Source: an uncultured Eggerthellaceae bacterium
Lineage (GTDB): Bacteria; Actinomycetota; Coriobacteriia; Coriobacteriales; Eggerthellaceae
DNA: 16,950 bases
NCBI GenBank assembly: GCA_946631805.1
Contig: CAMPAJ010000006.1
Coordinates: 1-16,950, forward strand
Direction of reading: 5' to 3'
In this document: piece by piece, positions 14,895-16,950 of the stretch
Position numbering within the stretch: the stretch's first letter is position 1
Layout of the letters: every line of letters starts with the position of its first letter
Position numbers and translations under genes: made by a program
The notes under the pieces: model-generated
The model's input: only the letters and a program-made list of their open reading frames with translations
Databases searched by the model: none
What the model was told of the DNA's origin: nothing

Positions 14895-14931
14895 TGTGGG
14901 GCTTTCCAGCTAGTCGCAGGAAAGCCCCACA
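14895..14931 (+). terminator. Hairpin terminator after thiI
   Basis: TGTGGGGCTTTCC (14895-14907) pairs exactly with 14919-14931 around an 11-nt loop, 25 bp past the thiI stop. The following ccatttcttg is weakly T-rich. It ends the mihF-gmk-rpoZ-thiI unit. Confidence 0.85.
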
Positions 14932-14968
14932 CCATTTCTTGCGCTTGAGCGAGTTTGCTCTGCGCTCC

Positions 14969-14996
14969 TTGCTGGGAAAGGTTGTCGTTCTATAGT
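14969..14996 (+). promoter_or_regulatory. Probable comEA-comEC promoter
   Basis: TTGCTG (14969-14974), a 16-bp spacer and TATAGT (14991-14996) lie 31 bp before the comEA start. No competence (ComK/CinA-box-like) motif was recognised. Confidence 0.5.
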
Positions 14997-15027
14997 TATC
15001 TCGCTGTCGAGGACGAGGAGCGAGAAC

Positions 15028-15765
15028 GTGGAACTAAAGCACTACGAAAACATACGGTCCAAGCTCGGCCTCGCCCGCGTCAGCAAGCCGGCGCTTGCTG
15101 GGCTTACAGCGCTCTTGGTCATGGTGGCAGTTTTTGCCGGCAACGCTATTCTCGAAACTGCCACCGCCAACGATATTCAGCTCAACCGTTCAGGATCGAG
15201 TCTTGCAGACGTGTCTGAGGTATCTGAGCCTTCAAACGCATCGTCGTCTAATGGCGCCGGACTCGAGTTGTCACAAGATGGTGCTGCACCTGACGAGGAA
15301 TCGTCAGGTGCGGATTCAACGGTCTACGTGCATGTTTCTGGAGCGGTTAGAAAACCGGGGCTTGTTGCGCTCCACAACGGTGATCGAATAGCAGACGCGA
15401 TTGAGGCCGCCGGAGGACCGACATCTGACGCCCGGCTCGAGTCGATCAACCTAGCGCAAAAAGTTTCCGATGGAGAGCATGTCCACGTCCTGTCTCTCAG
15501 CGACGAGGCGAATCTCGATACGGCAGCGCGAACAACGCCCGTATCATCACCGAGTGCCTCGTCTGCGGGAACTTCGAAGGTGAACATAAACACCGCTACA
15601 GCCGACGAACTCGAGACATTGCCGGGAATTGGCCCCTCAACAGCCCAAAAGATTATCGCCGAGAGGGAGGCGTCCGGCCCTTTCGCATCGGTTGAAGACC
15701 TAACCAGGGTATCGGGCATCGGAGAGAAGAAGCTTGCGTCAATTGCTGACCTCGTTTGCGTATAA
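15028..15765 (+). CDS. comEA: Competence DNA receptor ComEA
   Basis: 245-aa membrane-anchored protein that binds incoming double-stranded DNA outside the cytoplasmic membrane and passes it to ComEC. One TM anchor is at about 22-41, then a Ser/Ala/Asp-rich linker (about 55-95), an SLBB domain (VYVHVSGAVRKPGLV to HVHVLS, 99-155), a second linker, and a C-terminal helix-hairpin-helix pair (VNINTATADELETLPGIG at 185-202, and VSGIGEKKLASI). This is the full ComEA layout of Gram-positives. GTG at 15028 has GAGGAG at 15015-15020, 7 nt upstream. The comEC start follows after 6 nt. Confidence 0.95.
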   Translation: MELKHYENIRSKLGLARVSKPALAGLTALLVMVAVFAGNAILETATANDIQLNRSGSSLADVSEVSEPSNASSSNGAGLELSQDGAAPDEESSGADSTVYVHVSGAVRKPGLVALHNGDRIADAIEAAGGPTSDARLESINLAQKVSDGEHVHVLSLSDEANLDTAARTTPVSSPSASSAGTSKVNINTATADELETLPGIGPSTAQKIIAEREASGPFASVEDLTRVSGIGEKKLASIADLVCV

Positions 15766-15771
15766 CTTCAC

Positions 15772-16950
15772 ATGCGAGACCTCCGTTCAAAGCCGCGCAG
15801 GCCGTTGCTCACTCCCGTTTTCATGTGCGCCATGGCGCAGTGGTGCTCCTGCGCGGTATGCTATAGCGCATGTAAGGATGTTGGCGCGAGCATCTGTTTA
15901 ACCCTTGTAGTTTGCAGCGCTGTTTCGACGTTTGTTATGCTCGTCCCTGCAGCCTTTTCAAAGCAACGTTCTGCCTGCTTGATACTTGCGGCGCTTTTCG
16001 TCGGTGTTTTCATTGCGGGAGTCGATGCTTACCTGCTTCATGACGCGGAATCAAAGGTAGAGCGGCCCGTTACGTCGGAATTCTCCATTACGATCCTCGA
16101 AGACGGGGCCGATAACGGGTTTGGGCCACGGGCACTGTGCAAGGTTGAGCTTGCCACCGGGTATGGCTTTGTCGTGCAAGCTCAGTTTCCAGCGCATACG
16201 ACGCTGCTCAATGGGCAGAAATACGAAGTTTCGGGAACCCTTGAGCGCATACCGCAAAAGAACAAGGACTTCGCTTGGCAGCAAGGTACGTGCGTTATGC
16301 TGCGCGTGAAGAAGGTGCGGGGCCGGATCGCTCAACAGCCGGTCGACTCCCTTGTCGCTATCCGACAGCATGCCGTAACACTCATCGGTTCCCATACCGA
16401 TGAGAGCGGTCTCTTACAGGCTCTGGTATGCGGTTATCGCGAAAACATTCGTTCCTCTCGGTCCTATAGCGAATTCCAGAGCACCGGGCTCGCGCATTTC
16501 GTGGCCGTGTCCGGAGCGCATCTTGTCATAGTGATTAGCCTGTTGGGCACGCTGCTGAAGATGCTTCAGGTGCCTCGCAAGGCCAGTATCGTGCTGCTTG
16601 TATTCGCAATGGGCGCCTATACCGTTTTTGCGGGCATGCCTATATCGTGCATACGAGCATCCATTATGTCTTCAGTCGGCATCCTGGCCCTCTTCGGCAA
16701 ACGCCGGGCGTCATCGCTCAATGCGCTCGGAATCAGCATTATCGTCATCTTGGCGATCGAACCGCATGCGGCCGTTTCGGCATCGCTTGCGTTGTCCGCG
16801 CTATCGACAATCGGTATCGTCGTGTTTTTGCCGCTTGGAACGCTTGCCCTGCAGGACCGCATAACGCCTAAGGTGGCCAAGGCGTTGCAGCCTTTACTTC
16901 TGACCATGTGCGCGAGCCTCCCTTCCCAGCTCTATGCATGCTCGCTGTTC
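15772..16950 (+). CDS. comEC: ComEC/Rec2 DNA channel, N-terminal part (3' end outside window)
   Basis: Membrane channel that moves single-stranded DNA into the cytoplasm during transformation. The frame stays open from ATG 15772 to the window edge (393 codons). Hydrophobic segments are at about 12-32, 38-60 and 66-86. An OB-like domain lies near 100-185 (EFSITILEDG to TCVMLRVKKVRG). The competence domain starts with GLAHFVAVSGAHLVIVISL (239-257), the family signature, with GMPISCIRASIMS following at 288-300. The C-terminal channel and any beta-lactamase-like domain lie outside the window. No clear ribosome site precedes the ATG, so coupling to comEA is likely. It is cysteine-rich near its N-terminus (Cys19, 25, 27, 30, 34, 42, 48). 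Confidence 0.94.
   Translation, partial: MRDLRSKPRRPLLTPVFMCAMAQWCSCAVCYSACKDVGASICLTLVVCSAVSTFVMLVPAAFSKQRSACLILAALFVGVFIAGVDAYLLHDAESKVERPVTSEFSITILEDGADNGFGPRALCKVELATGYGFVVQAQFPAHTTLLNGQKYEVSGTLERIPQKNKDFAWQQGTCVMLRVKKVRGRIAQQPVDSLVAIRQHAVTLIGSHTDESGLLQALVCGYRENIRSSRSYSEFQSTGLAHFVAVSGAHLVIVISLLGTLLKMLQVPRKASIVLLVFAMGAYTVFAGMPISCIRASIMSSVGILALFGKRRASSLNALGISIIVILAIEPHAAVSASLALSALSTIGIVVFLPLGTLALQDRITPKVAKALQPLLLTMCASLPSQLYACSLF

Overview
The window is a 17 kb piece of high-GC chromosome with every supported gene on the + strand. It most likely comes from an actinobacterium of the class Coriobacteriia. Two points support this: an actinobacterial-type integration host factor (mIHF) gene lies directly in front of gmk and rpoZ, and a secreted heptad-repeat/MMPL gene set of a kind I associate with gut Gram-positives is present. 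Genus cannot be fixed from the sequence alone.

Layout. (1) 1-1079: 3' part of a type I dihydroorotase gene (pyrC), entering from the left edge. (2) 1080-1261: a short scar-like region with a 33-bp palindrome and a second, diverged copy of the pyrC 3' end. (3) 1262-9551: an envelope/export cassette with a TetR-family regulator, a 12-TM MMPL (RND-like) transporter, and two large paralogous secreted proteins, A (944 aa) and B (800 aa). Both are built on Leu/Gly heptad repeats, far more extensively in A. A is translationally coupled to the transporter; B has its own promoter behind a terminator. (4) 9686-12155: pyrK-pyrD-pyrF, tightly packed with overlapping or near-overlapping ends. (5) 12156-12489: non-coding; a perfect hairpin, a good promoter overlapped by an inverted repeat, and a structured leader. 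(6) 12490-14869: mihF-gmk-rpoZ-thiI. (7) 15028-16950: comEA and the 5' part of comEC, running off the right edge.

How it works together. PyrC, PyrK, PyrD and PyrF cover several steps of UMP synthesis: carbamoyl-aspartate cyclisation, dihydroorotate oxidation by the PyrD/PyrK enzyme, and OMP decarboxylation. The export cassette sits between pyrC and pyrKDF, which looks like an insertion into a pyrimidine locus. MihF-Gmk-RpoZ-ThiI joins nucleoid architecture, GDP synthesis, RNA polymerase assembly and tRNA thiolation. ComEA-ComEC is the DNA-binding and DNA-channel part of natural transformation.

The part most worth a second look is the TetR-MMPL-heptad A-heptad B cassette. The secreted proteins have conserved ends and very different middles, the transporter carries Asn where the second proton-relay Asp is expected, and nested inverted repeats surround the transporter promoter and start.
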